A stretch of DNA of 64,000 nucleotides from Bugula neritina (lineage: Eukaryota; Bryozoa; Gymnolaemata; Cheilostomatida; Bugulidae): the NCBI GenBank assembly GCA_964035545.1, contig OZ037766.1, forward strand, positions 32,839,773 to 32,903,772. Reading direction: 5' to 3'. Below are positions 39,462 through 50,198 of this stretch, in pieces. The notes under the pieces are model-generated. The model saw nothing but the letters and a program-made list of their open reading frames with translations. It made no database searches and was not told the origin of the DNA. Numbering within the stretch: position 1 is the first letter of the stretch; each line of letters opens with the position of its first letter. The translations under genes and the position numbers were made by a program.

Positions 39462-41781
39462 GTGGTAAACAGCCCAGTTATCCAGGAAAAATACTTGTTA
39501 GGATTATATCAAGGCAGCTTTCTTGAATGCAATGGCTTTCTCAATAGTTCTGTACATCAGTGTTGACACTCGAGTACATCTGCACTCTTCAAGGATGATT
39601 CTCTACTGTTGAAGGAGGGTGTTCTTCATGTGATTGTTTACCTTGTGGGAAAGGCACTAACTATCAGATTTACACTACAGTATGTCCTTCTAATACAATA
39701 CTGTATACAAGTATACAGGTATACTTCTGTATTCCCTCTGATATAATACTCTGTATACAAAGTATACTATTATATGCCTGTAGTTCCTTCTACTGGGTGG
39801 AGAACAGGAAATACCTGTCACAGTGTTGTGTTAGCCTTTGTGTCAGCTAATCATTGACAGCAGGCTAAGGGGCAGCATGTCTTCCCCTCCACACTCTGCT
39901 GTCAGCCAGCTAACCCTTATTGTCCTTCTGAGTTGAGGAAAAGAAAACCTTCTTTGTTTAGTTTTCTCCATGAAAGAGCTGTAGTCAGGGTGTCATTAGA
40001 TAAAATTGTCAGATTTGTAGTTCTATTTGCCTTTATTTCTAAATTGAAGTTCTAGTTTACTGAAATATGATATACACCCTCTGTTTCACTACCTCTCTTG
40101 TAATCTATGAATATGAGGAGATAGTAGGGAAGGAGTTGAATGTTATGACTTGAGAATTTATCAAATATTGCATCATGAGTTTGTAAGCGGATAATGAAAT
40201 CCTTGTCTATCACTGATTTCACTCTAACCCCCCTCCCTCCCTTCCGCCAGGTAACTAGGTGTTGAACCATAAGGGCACATCTACCTTAATATACTAGAAG
40301 GCTGCTTGCAACTATCAGAATAAGGTGTTGAGTTAATTTAAGTAGTACTTGTTTAGGACAGTATAGTGGTTAGAATCTGATGTCATAATATTCTTACTAT
40401 TTACTTGTTATACACTAGAATATAATATGATATATACTAGTTGACAGTATATTATCATAGTATTGCTGTATTGCAGGTGATAGGAGTGTGTGTGCTGGCC
40501 GTAGGAATAGCCGTTCAAGTACAACTCAAGAACTACTTGGAGCTCACTCAACTCTACTATGAGAACACTGCCTACATTATGATAGCCATTGGTGTGCTGA
40601 TTCTGCTGGTAGCTCTGGCTGGGTTCTACTGTACAGCTAAGGATAAGATTGCCCTGCTCTACATGGTGTGTATCTACACTGTTCGCTTCTACACTGTCCC
40701 CTCTACACTCCCCCCTCTTCTACACTGTCCCCCTCTACACTATCCCCCTCTACACTACCTTCTACACTCCCCCTCTACACTACCCCTCTACACACCCCCT
40801 TCTACACTCTCCCCTCTACACTACCCCTCTACACTACCCCTCTACACTCCCCTCTACACTACTCCCCTCTATGTCGCCCCCCCCCCTTCTATCCCACTTT
40901 ACTAATACTCTACACAGCTACTCTCCTTGTAAGACCCCTTCTGCATTACAGAATTCATTCCACTCCTAGTTTCCACACTACTCAACAATGCTACACTTTG
41001 ATTTACCTCAACAGCCTAACATAGATTTGCTGTTCATTGTTACCTGGGATTAATCCTGTCACTGCACACAATGCACAAGTAGCAACTGTATAGTGTGTTA
41101 TTATTTTCAGTATGGAGTTTTCATCTCTCTCTTGGCTATTGTACAAATAGGAGCTGGCATAGCAGGAGGAGCTAAATCCCAATCTCTTGATGACAAAGTC
41201 ACAGAGGGTATGCTATATATTGTATAGTGTATGTACATGATATCCTGTATGTTATATATTGTATAGTGTGTTATGTTATATACTCTGTAGTGTTTTATAC
41301 TGTGGGTAGGATAAATACTGTATATTATATACTATGTGTTGTACTATATATGTATGGGTTGTAGGCCTATCCAAAACCATTCACGACCCCAGTCTACGTA
41401 AATACTGGGACGACGTGCAGCAAAAGGTAAACATTCAGCCTTTCATGTTGCCTGCTGTGATTAGATATTATGAAGATATATTAGAGTTTTCTTCTCCTAT
41501 TTGACTCAATCTGCACCCTTTTCTTGTAGCTCCATTGCTGTGGAGTGGAAACACCTAAAGATTGGGGGAATTCGTTACCCAGTTCCTGCTACCCTAATAA
41601 TGTTGTACCCCCTTCACCCCCTGCCCCTAGCAACACCACTGCTTCACCCGCCAACACCACTACTACATCTACCACAACAACTGAAGATACTAATACTACT
41701 ACTACTTCCACTACCACAACTACTGCGCCTACTACTAGTAATATTACTAGTAATACTACCACTGCTACCAATGCCACCACC

Positions 41782-41815
<34 letters not shown>

Positions 41816-41887
41816 ACTCTACTACTCCTACTACTACTCCTACTAGTAATAACTCTACTGCTCCTACTAGTAATAACTCTACTGCTC

Positions 41888-41921
<34 letters not shown>

Positions 41922-42654
41922 TACCCCTACTACAACTACTCCAAAAAGTGGAGGAAGAAAGAAAAGGAACGCCAACAATGTTTACGACACTGTAAGTATA
42001 AAAATGCCAATTTTTCAATTTTCTGAAATTATTTGACCCAGTCTTATACTATATACTGTATAGTATACTGTGTATTATTATACTGTATAGTATACTGTGT
42101 ATATTATTATACTGTATAGTATACTGTATATTATTATACTGTATAGTATACCAGTGTATATTATTATACGGTATAGTATACTGTTGTATATTATTATACT
42201 GTATAGTATACTAGTGTATATTATTATACTGTATCGTATACTAGTGTATATTATTATACTGTATAGTATACTGTGTATTATTATACTGTATCGTATACTA
42301 GTGTATATTATTATACTGTATAGTATACTATTGTATATTATTATACTGTATATTATACTGTGTATTAATATACTGTATAGTATACTGTACATCATACAGT
42401 ATAACTAATGTCTCTCTACACTTGCAGGGATGTCATAAGAAAATCAAAAGTGAAATTCAACAATACCTGTCAGTCATAGTGGGAGTGTGTGTGGGCTTTG
42501 TGGTGCTGCAGGTAGGTTGGTGATTGGTCAGTAGTAGTGGTAGTAGTAGTACTAGTGGTAGTAGTAGTACTAGTGGTAGTAGTAGTATTAGTAGTAGTAG
42601 TAGTAGTAGTAGTACTAGTAGTAGTAGCAGTAGTACTAGTGGTAGTAGTAGTAT

Positions 42655-42720
<66 letters not shown>

Positions 42721-43196
42721 TAGTAGTAGTAGTACTAGTAGTAGTAGTGGTAGTAGTAGTAGTACTAGTATTAGTAGTAGTAGTGGTAGTAGTAGTAGTG
42801 GTAGTAGTAGTGGAAGTAGTAGTAGTATTGATAGTATGTAGTCTTACTAGTAACTAATATGTAGTCTACTACTACCTACTAGTCACTGGTATGTAGTACT
42901 ATTGACTAGTAGTCCTAGTACGCACTAGCTACTTTGACACTGTCAACCTCACAATAAACTGTAATTGGTTACTCGAAATGTGTCTTTTTAAGCCCCAAAT
43001 TCTTGGGAATTGTGGGTCAATGTGAACTGACCACTCACAAATAGCATTCAGTGTTGTAAAGACAACTCCTGCCCCTATATTTGAGGAGACAACTTCAACC
43101 CGCACATGTGTGTTGATATTGCAGGTGTTGGGAGCAGTGCTAGCTTGTTGCCTTGCCCGAAGGACTAGTAGAAACAACTACGAGCAAATCTATTAG
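35249..43196 (+). CDS. Tetraspanin with Thr/Asn-rich insert in the large extracellular loop
   Basis: A four-pass membrane organiser, 351 aa predicted. Seven exons join in phase: 35249-35338, 40477-40665, 41111-41207, 41365-41426, 41530-41991, 42428-42511 and 43125-43196. The start was chosen at 35249 (MGPQSKDRGK), which gives the normal short N-terminus before CIKILLHIFNF of TM1. TM2 is IMIAIGVLILLVALAGFYC and TM3 YGVFISLLAIVQIGAG. EC2 has the family CCG motif (LHCCG), the PSSC pair and a final GC (GCHKKIKSEI). TM4 spans exons 6-7, and the tail ends EQIY. Between PSSC and GC sits an insert of about 110 residues made almost entirely of T, N, S, P and A, with many N-X-T sequons, ending in GGRKKRN, a furin-type site. 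It is encoded by an ACT-rich tract, so its length is probably polymorphic. Ordinary EC2 loops lack such an insert. Confidence 0.92.
36866..37024. repeat. 19-bp tandem repeat, about 8 copies
   Basis: The unit is TATACTGGTACAGTGACTG with GTATAGTGG/GTATACTGG variants. The GTACAGTGAC/GTACACTGAC words are partly self-complementary. Confidence 0.9.
37240..37465. repeat. ACTAGTATAT array and 38-bp palindrome
   Basis: Repeats of TATAACTAGCATG and ACTAGTATATAT are followed by a perfect palindrome at 37425-37462 (arm AATATACCTGGTTATATGT, 19 bp, no spacer). The whole region is strongly self-complementary. Confidence 0.85.
38022..38763. mobile_element. Non-autonomous DNA transposon (MITE-like) with AGATCGATCT subterminal repeats
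   Basis: The left end GCTTTCCATGTACCGATCT (38022) recurs inverted at the right end (to 38763), and the match continues with few differences for about 45 bp, through further GATCGATCT words. Eight or so copies of the palindrome AGATCGATCT or GATCGATCT cluster within about 140 bp of each end (left 38042-38150, right 38668-38745), while the AT-rich middle has none. That is the layout of terminal inverted repeats plus subterminal transposase-binding sites known from hAT- and P-like elements. There is no transposase frame. No target-site duplication was clear, so the exact ends and superfamily are uncertain. Confidence 0.78.
39405..39458 (+). repeat. Uninterrupted (CTG)18
   Basis: Eighteen pure CTG units in tetraspanin intron 1, in the sense orientation, so the pre-mRNA carries (CUG)18. 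They are followed by GTGGTGGT. It is the only pure GC-containing triplet run of this size that I saw in the window. Confidence 0.95.
40672..40908. repeat. CCCTCTACACTA pyrimidine-rich repeat
   Basis: It starts right after the exon 2 donor of the tetraspanin (40665) and includes a C9 run near 40876. The plus strand is strongly C/T-rich. Open frames here are repeat artefacts. Confidence 0.85.
42044..42402. repeat. TATACTGTATAGTATACTGT repeat
   Basis: Self-complementary units (GTATAC, TATA) of about 26-29 bp fill most of the tetraspanin intron between exons 5 and 6 and end about 20 bp before the exon 6 acceptor. Confidence 0.9.
42530..42840 (+). repeat. (AGT)n microsatellite in tetraspanin intron 6
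   Basis: About 100 AGT units with scattered ACT, GGT and ATT variants; the purest block is about 42655-42715. It starts only about 20 bp after the exon 6 donor. It is the reverse complement of the ACT-rich coding tract at 41700-41935. Confidence 0.95.
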
Positions 43197-43206
43197 CTTG
43201 GGGAAT

Positions 43207-43600
43207 CTTCTTCAGCAATACACTTACTTACTGATACTTACACTTACACTTACTCTTACTTACTGATACTTAAACTTACTCTACTGATACTTACACTTAC
43301 TTACTGCTACTTACACTTACTCTACTGATACTTACACCTACTTACTTATTGATACTTACACTTACTTACTGCTACTTACACTTACTCCTACTTACTGATA
43401 CTTACACTTACTCTTACTTACTGATACTTACACTTACTCTTACTTACTGATACTTAAACTTACTTACTGATACTTACACTTACTTACTGCTACTTACACT
43501 TACTCTACTGATACTTACACCTACTTACTTATTGATACTTACACTTACTTACTGCTACTTACACTTACTTAATGCTACTTACACTTACTTAATGCAATGT
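43207..43600 (+). repeat. ACTTACACTTACT repeat in the tetraspanin 3' UTR
   Basis: TTAC-based units (CTTACTGATACTTACACTTA) begin about 10 bp after the stop codon (43194-43196). If transcription ends at the AATAAA at 43964, the array lies within the mature 3' UTR. Confidence 0.85.
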
Positions 43601-43963
43601 ACAACAAACATTTACCTTTGATATAACAGCAAGCAATATTCCAACTTCTACACACGTGGCTTAGTGCCACCATGCACCAAGTGCTTAACTTACTACTGTT
43701 AGTCATACTTATCTACTTTCAAGTGCTATATTCTCCTATTTATCTTTCTTTGTGTTCATCCTATAATAATTCATTCCAGTCTGTATACATGTGCACTCTG
43801 TTGTACCTGTCTGTACAAGTCACTGACTGTACAGGTCACTGACTAGAGAGCTCATTGCCTAAACAAGTCACGGCTGGCTTTTTTCTTTCTCTTCTCTGAA
43901 GCAATAACTGTACTTCTATTTTTATATATTTTCCTTGTGATTGTGTTGTTACTGTAGTATCTC

Positions 43964-43969
43964 AATAAA
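43964..43969 (+). promoter_or_regulatory. Candidate polyadenylation signal AATAAA (tetraspanin)
   Basis: A canonical AATAAA about 770 bp after the stop codon, followed by a GT-containing stretch (GTGTAACC, TTGTGTC). It is the first good signal I found downstream of the tetraspanin. Confidence 0.55.
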
Positions 43970-44937
43970 GTGTAACCAAGTTGTGTCAACAGCATCTAGT
44001 CTTGTACTCCTGCTGCAGTCACTTGCACTTGTAGCAGCTTCCATCATGTAGTGGATGCTCTGTAAATCAGCTCTACTTATCCATTGACAAGTTTTACCTG
44101 TTAGTACTTTCCTATGTGGGCATCCAATGATCAGTAGATGATAAATTACTAAATTGTAAATGATTGTTGCATAGCCGAGTGTATTCAAATATAGGACTAA
44201 CGTCTCTGGGGGTGTTTCACTACATCCCTTACTTAGAGTTCACCAAAGCCGCAACAGCATATAATACAATGGAGGAATGCTTGAACTAAATTTTACACTG
44301 CTACATTACAGTTTTGTGAATATGTATTGGTAATTGGAAATGAAAACACATTGGAGTTCCAAAAATGAGATGTGTATATTTTACATTGATCACATAATAC
44401 GTTATTATATTAAGTAATATATTGAAAGCAAGTATTTTTATATTAATAAACTCGGCATACTATTGGCCTCTCAAAAATATAGATATAATATGATTTAAGG
44501 GATGTATAAGTAGAGAGGATTGTCTAACAGATAGAGTATAATAATAATAGAACTTGGTCTAACACAGACTTAACTCTACAGTTCATATCTGACCTATATA
44601 CAGCTATTTAATCACAGCTTGACCTATATACAGCTTAGATAAAATCAAATACATTACAAACTGAGGTGCACACTACACTATAGATTAACTCATTGATTAT
44701 GAAGAGATCATTGTGATGGTGAAACATAAATTGATAAATAAAATATCTGTGGAATGTAGAAAATTTGTGAGCTAAAATTTTGCTCAACTGTAAATTAGTA
44801 AATACAGACATGTCTCTAAAACACACCTCATGCACAAGTCTGGCTTTGCTCAAAAACAGAAAGTATACTGCTTCAGCTGAAACGAATAGCTGTTGATATG
44901 TTTACATCTGAGCAAGCAGGGGGAGGGTGTGAAACAT
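43970..44937. other. Convergent gap between tetraspanin and LicD-family gene
   Basis: No gene, RNA or clear repeat is seen. The LicD-family gene on the minus strand should have its 3' UTR in the adjoining tandem array and possibly here. Confidence 0.5.
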
Positions 44938-44980
44938 TGCAGTGGTGGATAGTTTGGTAACTTAAGGGGGCACCATAATG

Positions 44981-45376
44981 CTGGAGTGGTGGATAGTTTG
45001 GGGGAGAGATTAGACACAATGCTGAGGTAATACGATAGAATGCCAGTCATCAGGGTAATGTACAAGTGGTGGATAGTTTGGGGGAGAGATTAGACACAAT
45101 GCTGAGGTAATACAATAGAATGCCAGTCATTAGGGTAATGTACAAGTGGTGGATAGTTTGGGAGAGAGATTAGACACAATGCTGAGGTAATACAATAGAA
45201 TGCCAGTCATCAGGGTAATGTACAAGTGGTGGATAGTTTGGGGGAGAAATTAGACACAATGCTGAGGTAATACAATAGAATGCCAGTCATCAGGGTAATG
45301 TACAAGTGGTGGATAGTTTGGGGGAGAGATTAGACACAATGCTGAGGTAATACAATAGAATGCCAGTCATCAGGGT
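44981..45376. repeat. 80-bp tandem repeat, about 5 copies, overlapping a stop codon
   Basis: The exact 80-bp period starts at 45061, 45141, 45221 and 45301, with a partial copy before. The core is GGTGGATAGTTTGGGGGAGA, then AGACACAATGCTGAGGTAAT. The copy nearest the LicD-family gene contains that gene's last codons and TAA, so every other copy carries the same would-be C-terminal codons. Confidence 0.93.
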
Positions 45377-47317
45377 ACACGTGCATCTGCATTTCCACTC
45401 CTTCACGGGGGACAGGAAACAGAACTTCATTCAGTTTATCCGACGGTAAAGGGCGAGTGATGAGTCGGGACGGAAACGACTCAATCTTACAGAATCGGCT
45501 GACGTAAGGCCCAGTCCAGCCTAAAGAGTATATATTATACCATAGTACACTATCTAGTAGTAACCAAAGACTGTATATAGCCTAATACCATGGTACACTG
45601 TCCAGTAGTAACCAAATACTGTATATAATACAGTTATCTAGGTTGTGGTGAAAAATTAAAAAATAAACAACAAAAACATAAATTTTATTCTGAAAATAAT
45701 CTTTTTACTTGAAATTAAGATTGTTAAAAAGTAACGTACTGTTATGTCAAATAATAAACTCTTTTTGTAAATGAAAATGCAAAACAATCAAAATAAAAAA
45801 CTACTTTATACCACTTATCACTCAGACACACTGAAAAGGAAGACAACTCTAATGATAGACTGAGCAGGTAGTAATAGACTAAGCAGGTAGTAATAGACTG
45901 AGCAGGTAGTAATAGACTGAGCAGGTAGTAATAGACTGAGCAGGTAGTAATAGACTGAGCAGGTAGTAATAGACTGAGCAGGTAGTAATAGACTGAGCAG
46001 GTAGTAATAGACTGAGCAGGTAGTAATTCACACCAACCAACCAGAGAGTTGGACCAGAGTATCCACTGTGTTATCATCTGCCAGTTCTGTGAACTCATAC
46101 AGTGTAATCTCTACAATAGCTTCAGCTCTCCACACACGCAGAGAGGTGTAAGTTGGGGTGTATCTGATACCTTCCCCAACAGCGGCTACAACTACAATAT
46201 CCACTGCGGAACTTAATATGTCTATATTTACAGCAGAGTATCCAGGAAGAGTGAAATAATTCAATACTATAAATTAGATTTCAGGTTATATTGAATTTTA
46301 ATGTAAGTAGATTCAAAATCCCAAAGGAATTTTACAGAGCATAGACTAAGTGCCACAGACAATATGAGACAAGTATATAGAGTAGCTGACATAAATAAGG
46401 TCAGGTTCTAAGACTAAATCCCTTACTGAACATCATGAGCAACTATTACACCTTCCAACACTTGATTGAAAAAGATTGCAAAACATTTGAGTGGACTTAC
46501 TATGAGCAAGAGCATTCTGGGATACATTGACTACACACAGATCTCCGTCTATGTCGTAGTCCAGCAGTGAATTTCCTCTCAGTACCCCCCACAACGTGCC
46601 GTAACACAGCCAATGGAGAGTATCAGATTTATTCAGTGCGGAGCTGAGGTCTTTGAGCAAGGCTAATCTCTGCTTCATCTGAGAGGCATCAGCCCGGCAG
46701 CGACTGTCGGCAGCTTGTGTCATGTACCATTTCTCTCTGAAGAGAGACAACAGATCTGTCACCACTCCAGCACTAGCATGTGACATCAGCATATTCAACA
46801 GAGAGTTATCTCCTCTCTATAGGTAGAGCACAGGAGAGCACAACTACCCAGAGCTTATATTGCTGAAACTATCTATTCCATTACTACATTCTATTTAATA
46901 CACAAATAACATGAGCATAATAAAAGTCGAGGAGAATTTTCCCTCAAACTAATAAAGGACTAAACTACACACAGTAACTAATAGTAACTAACAGCAGCTA
47001 ACGGTAACTAAAAGTAACTGACAGTAACTAAAAGTAACTGACAGTAACTAACAGTAACTAACAGTAACTGATAGTAACTAACAGTAGCTAACGGCTAAGA
47101 GTTCCCAGTGGCAGTAGGAAAGCTGGGACTACATGAAGCAACAACTTACTAACCGATGGAGGCACACACTTTCAGCCAACTCTCTCTGCTGATGAACATG
47201 ACTGAATAGAGCTCTGCAAGTCAACGCGGCAGCTGATAGTACAAACACAGTAAACACCACGGCCAGCAGCGTTCTGCATGAAAGTGAAGAATGACCTCTT
47301 GGAGAGGTGAGACTCAT
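45330..47317 (-). CDS. LicD-family (fukutin/FKRP-like) type II membrane protein
   Basis: A predicted 299-aa Golgi-type protein of the LicD nucleotidyltransferase-like family. Members transfer phosphocholine or ribitol-phosphate to glycans; the substrate here is unknown. Four exons join in phase: 47317-47150, 46816-46501, 46266-46042 and 45520-45330. Residues about 17-40 form a signal anchor (TLLAVVFTVFVLSAAALTC) after a short basic N-terminus. The family core is WLCYGTLWGVLRGNSLLDYDIDGDLCV, split here as WLCYGTLWGVLRG plus DYDIDGDLC, giving the acidic metal-binding cluster. Downstream are DILSSAVDIVVV and a final FPVPREGVEMQMHVYPDDW, which matches the family's C-terminal region. The exon 3 donor (GTTGGT) is weak and was chosen for phase. 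The last 17 or so codons and the stop come from the 80-bp tandem repeat. The protein is short for fukutin or FKRP but within the range of small LicD proteins. Confidence 0.82.
45857..46026. repeat. 19-bp tandem repeat, 9 copies
   Basis: The unit is GACTGAGCAGGTAGTAATA, nearly perfect, in the LicD-family intron between exons 3 and 4. It ends about 15 bp from the weak exon 3 donor, and the minus-strand unit reads CTGCTCAGTC. Confidence 0.92.
46966..47093. repeat. TAACTAACAG short repeat
   Basis: Roughly 12-bp units (AACTAACAGTAA, AACTGACAGTAA) lie in the LicD-family intron between exons 1 and 2. Confidence 0.8.
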
Positions 47318-50198
47318 GACTCATCAGGTGAAACTCTCAGTTAGATTAGTCATCTTATCCCTTCTGATCTCCAATGACACTACAGCGAATTATATACCAC
47401 AGTACCCATCTTGCTACTTCCGGCTTCTGTAGAAACTTAGACTATTCTGACTGAAAGCTGCAACAAGCCTATCAGTAGCTTACTAGCACATAAACAATCG
47501 AAATCACACTGACAGAAAATAAAAGTATGAGAATTGCAGTTTGACAACTCTACATAGTAGAGTTTATAAGCTTTTCTAGCAATTCATTCAACAAATCAAC
47601 TCATACCATTTTAGCCACATGGTATAACCAAAAAATACTCCACATATTTCATACTCAGTTTCTTAAAACACCCATATATTTGTCTATTTTTTTAAACATT
47701 CAGATAAATTTGCTCTGCTAGTGCTAGAATAATTAAATGGTGTTTTATTAACATATTTAGACATTATGATCAACTATAAAATTCCAACGCTCCTGAAAAG
47801 ATTTATAGCCATTGTAATCAATGAATTTTAATAACTAGTATTCCTGTAGACCTTTTCAATCATTTATAATTATTGATTTATAACTAGAACTATAATTACT
47901 ATTACTATTAGTACAACAAACACATGCATACAGTAATACTAATACTAATACTAATAGTAATAGTATAAGTATTGCTATTAAAATTACTGTATTAATATTA
48001 GTATTACTATTAGACTAATACTCTTAGTATTACTATTAATAATAAAATAAGTATAAGTATTCCTATTAGTATTAATTTATTACACTTACTCTTAGTTACA
48101 CTTTGACTTATGCTTATACTAGTTATACTTATACTTATAGTTTAAGTTATAAGTTATAACATTAACGCATAGACTAAGACTATAGTGATAGTCATTATGA
48201 TTAAAGCTTAAACTGAGTGATTAAAAATCAATCAATTGGTGGCCAATCCGTATGACCACTGAAACATAATAAGTTTTAATTCAGTGGGTACGACTCATTA
48301 GTCATTACAGGTATGAGTATGACCAGCCCCGCCCCACCAACTTAATGCGACTTGCTCAGCCTCATGTTGCGACTTTGGTATTTTTACTACTTTTGTTACA
48401 GACTAAAAGCAAAGCAGTCACAAGTAATAAATCTATATTTAGTACATGTAAAATAAATATTCAACTTATAACCGGCAATCGACCGTATAAACTATTGACT
48501 ATAAAATTAAAAAATAATAATTAAAATATAATATTTTATTAGAAAATCATTCAGCGAAACCATTTATAATGCTTTTAAATGTTAAAGACCGAATTTAATT
48601 TCGTTGAACTCGTAGAAAATATAAGAGATATACGATAATACGATAATAGTGTTCAGCTAATGATTGTCCGACTTTATTGTAGAGTGACCGAAAGAGCAGT
48701 TTCCGGTACCAGAAATTGTTAAGGGTAGTTTATAATTTTTTCTTGCCTCTTGAAGCTGGTTTTTGGTCTTATTTGTGGTTTTGACGGTTGCACTCGGTTG
48801 TTTAGTTCTATGATATTTATATTGCAACATTATTAATTCATGGACTTTAATTGAAAAAATAAAGTGTGAACTTATGTATAATATATTATCAATTTATGAT
48901 TATCAGTATCATAATGATAATCAATAATCATAATCATAATCACTTTATCATAATGATAAAGTAACAGTGACAATGACACTAACAGCAACGGTAACACTAA
49001 TAGTAATTACTCTGTAAGTCAAAATATAATGGTAGCCCTTTAGCAGACATAATATTAATAATCATAACCTAAATCATGATGATGATAGAAATAATGAAGA
49101 AATTAAGAATTACCATAATGCCAATGGTAATACTCAGTGAGTGAGTGAGGAATAGTAATAGTAATAGTTATAGTAATGCTTATACTTATAGTTATACTTC
49201 CCTTAAAATATTAGTTGTAGTAATACTATTACTATTACTAATACTAATACTAATAGTAATACTAATGTAATAGTATTACTGATAGTAATACTAATAGTAA
49301 TAATAATCCTATTAAATTTAATTATTAATGACTAAATTATGTTAATTTTTTTATTTTAATATATAATTATATTTGAAAATTATGTTGAGTAAATGTAATG
49401 ACTAATGCATAAGTATAATGAGTAAGTCATTGCTAATGGTATGCTAACTGCAAGTATAATATGACATAATTATTGAATAGCAACAATGAAAGTTATACGA
49501 AATTGAACAATAAGTTTGACTGCAAATCACTAAATGAGTAAATGTAATAGTATACTGTTAAACTATAGGTATTATGATAGTATTGCTTATATTACCAATA
49601 GTAGTATAAGAGTTGGACCAAGACTATATTTGGTTGACAGTGTTTATAACTGTAAGTACATATATATTGGCTGAAATAAATTGTGGAAGAAACCCTCTAT
49701 TCTTCAGTAACTTAAAGTACTCTAGTAGCTTACACAGCAAACTAGTCATAGAGAGTGACGTGTGGGCTCTGAGTATGGTGGTGTTGTCACATTTCTATCA
49801 ATCGGAGAGCTCACTATGGCATCAATTGTAAAACTATGTGATTTGGTAGCTTTAGTATCACTAGTGGTTTTATTACTTTTCCTATTTAGACGTGATTTAT
49901 ATTAGCATTATTAAATTGGGATAAAAAAACTTTTCTTACCCTCTCTCTTTTTGGCTGATTTTAGTGATGCTGTATTTTAAATAATTTCAGAGTTTCTAAA
50001 AAATTCTTGCCATTAAAACCACTAAACCCCCCACAGTTGTCTATAAGTTAGTTGTATCAGAATAAATCCCAGAGATGTAGAATCAGAGGTTTGTAAGAAT
50101 AAACTGTTTGAATAATTCACCACATGGCTGTTATGGTTTCATACCGTGTTATATATGTAAACCAGATGGTGAATGGTTGTAGATTATGATTCCCTGAC
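47318..50198. other. Divergent intergenic region, LicD-family gene and YEATS4
   Basis: Both genes start outward from here, so both promoters lie within it. It is very AT-rich, with TACTATTAGTA-type low complexity (47895-48130, 49200-49310) and TTATCATAATGATAA-type small palindromes (48890-48965). No other gene is supported; the frame at 49613-49831 has no recognisable homology. Confidence 0.55.

Larger units (their letters stand above)
35339..40476 (+). other. Tetraspanin intron 1 (5.1 kb)
   Basis: It holds AAGTAAGACT-type low complexity (35345-35460), an AGT/ACT patch (35640-35757), a 19-bp array (36866-37024), AT-rich ACTAGTATAT arrays and a palindrome (37240-37465), an inverted-repeat element (38022-38763) and (CTG)18 (39405-39458). 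No other exon is supported. Confidence 0.65.

Noticed and set aside
41501-42036. Alternative frames (poly-Leu plus strand, poly-Val and Ser-rich minus strand) over the ACT tract
   Set aside because: Only the phase-0 Thr/Asn frame links the LHCCG exon start to the GCHKK exon with proper splice sites; the others are shadows.
42524-42857. Poly-Ser and poly-Val open frames
   Set aside because: (AGT)n microsatellite in intron 6 of the tetraspanin.
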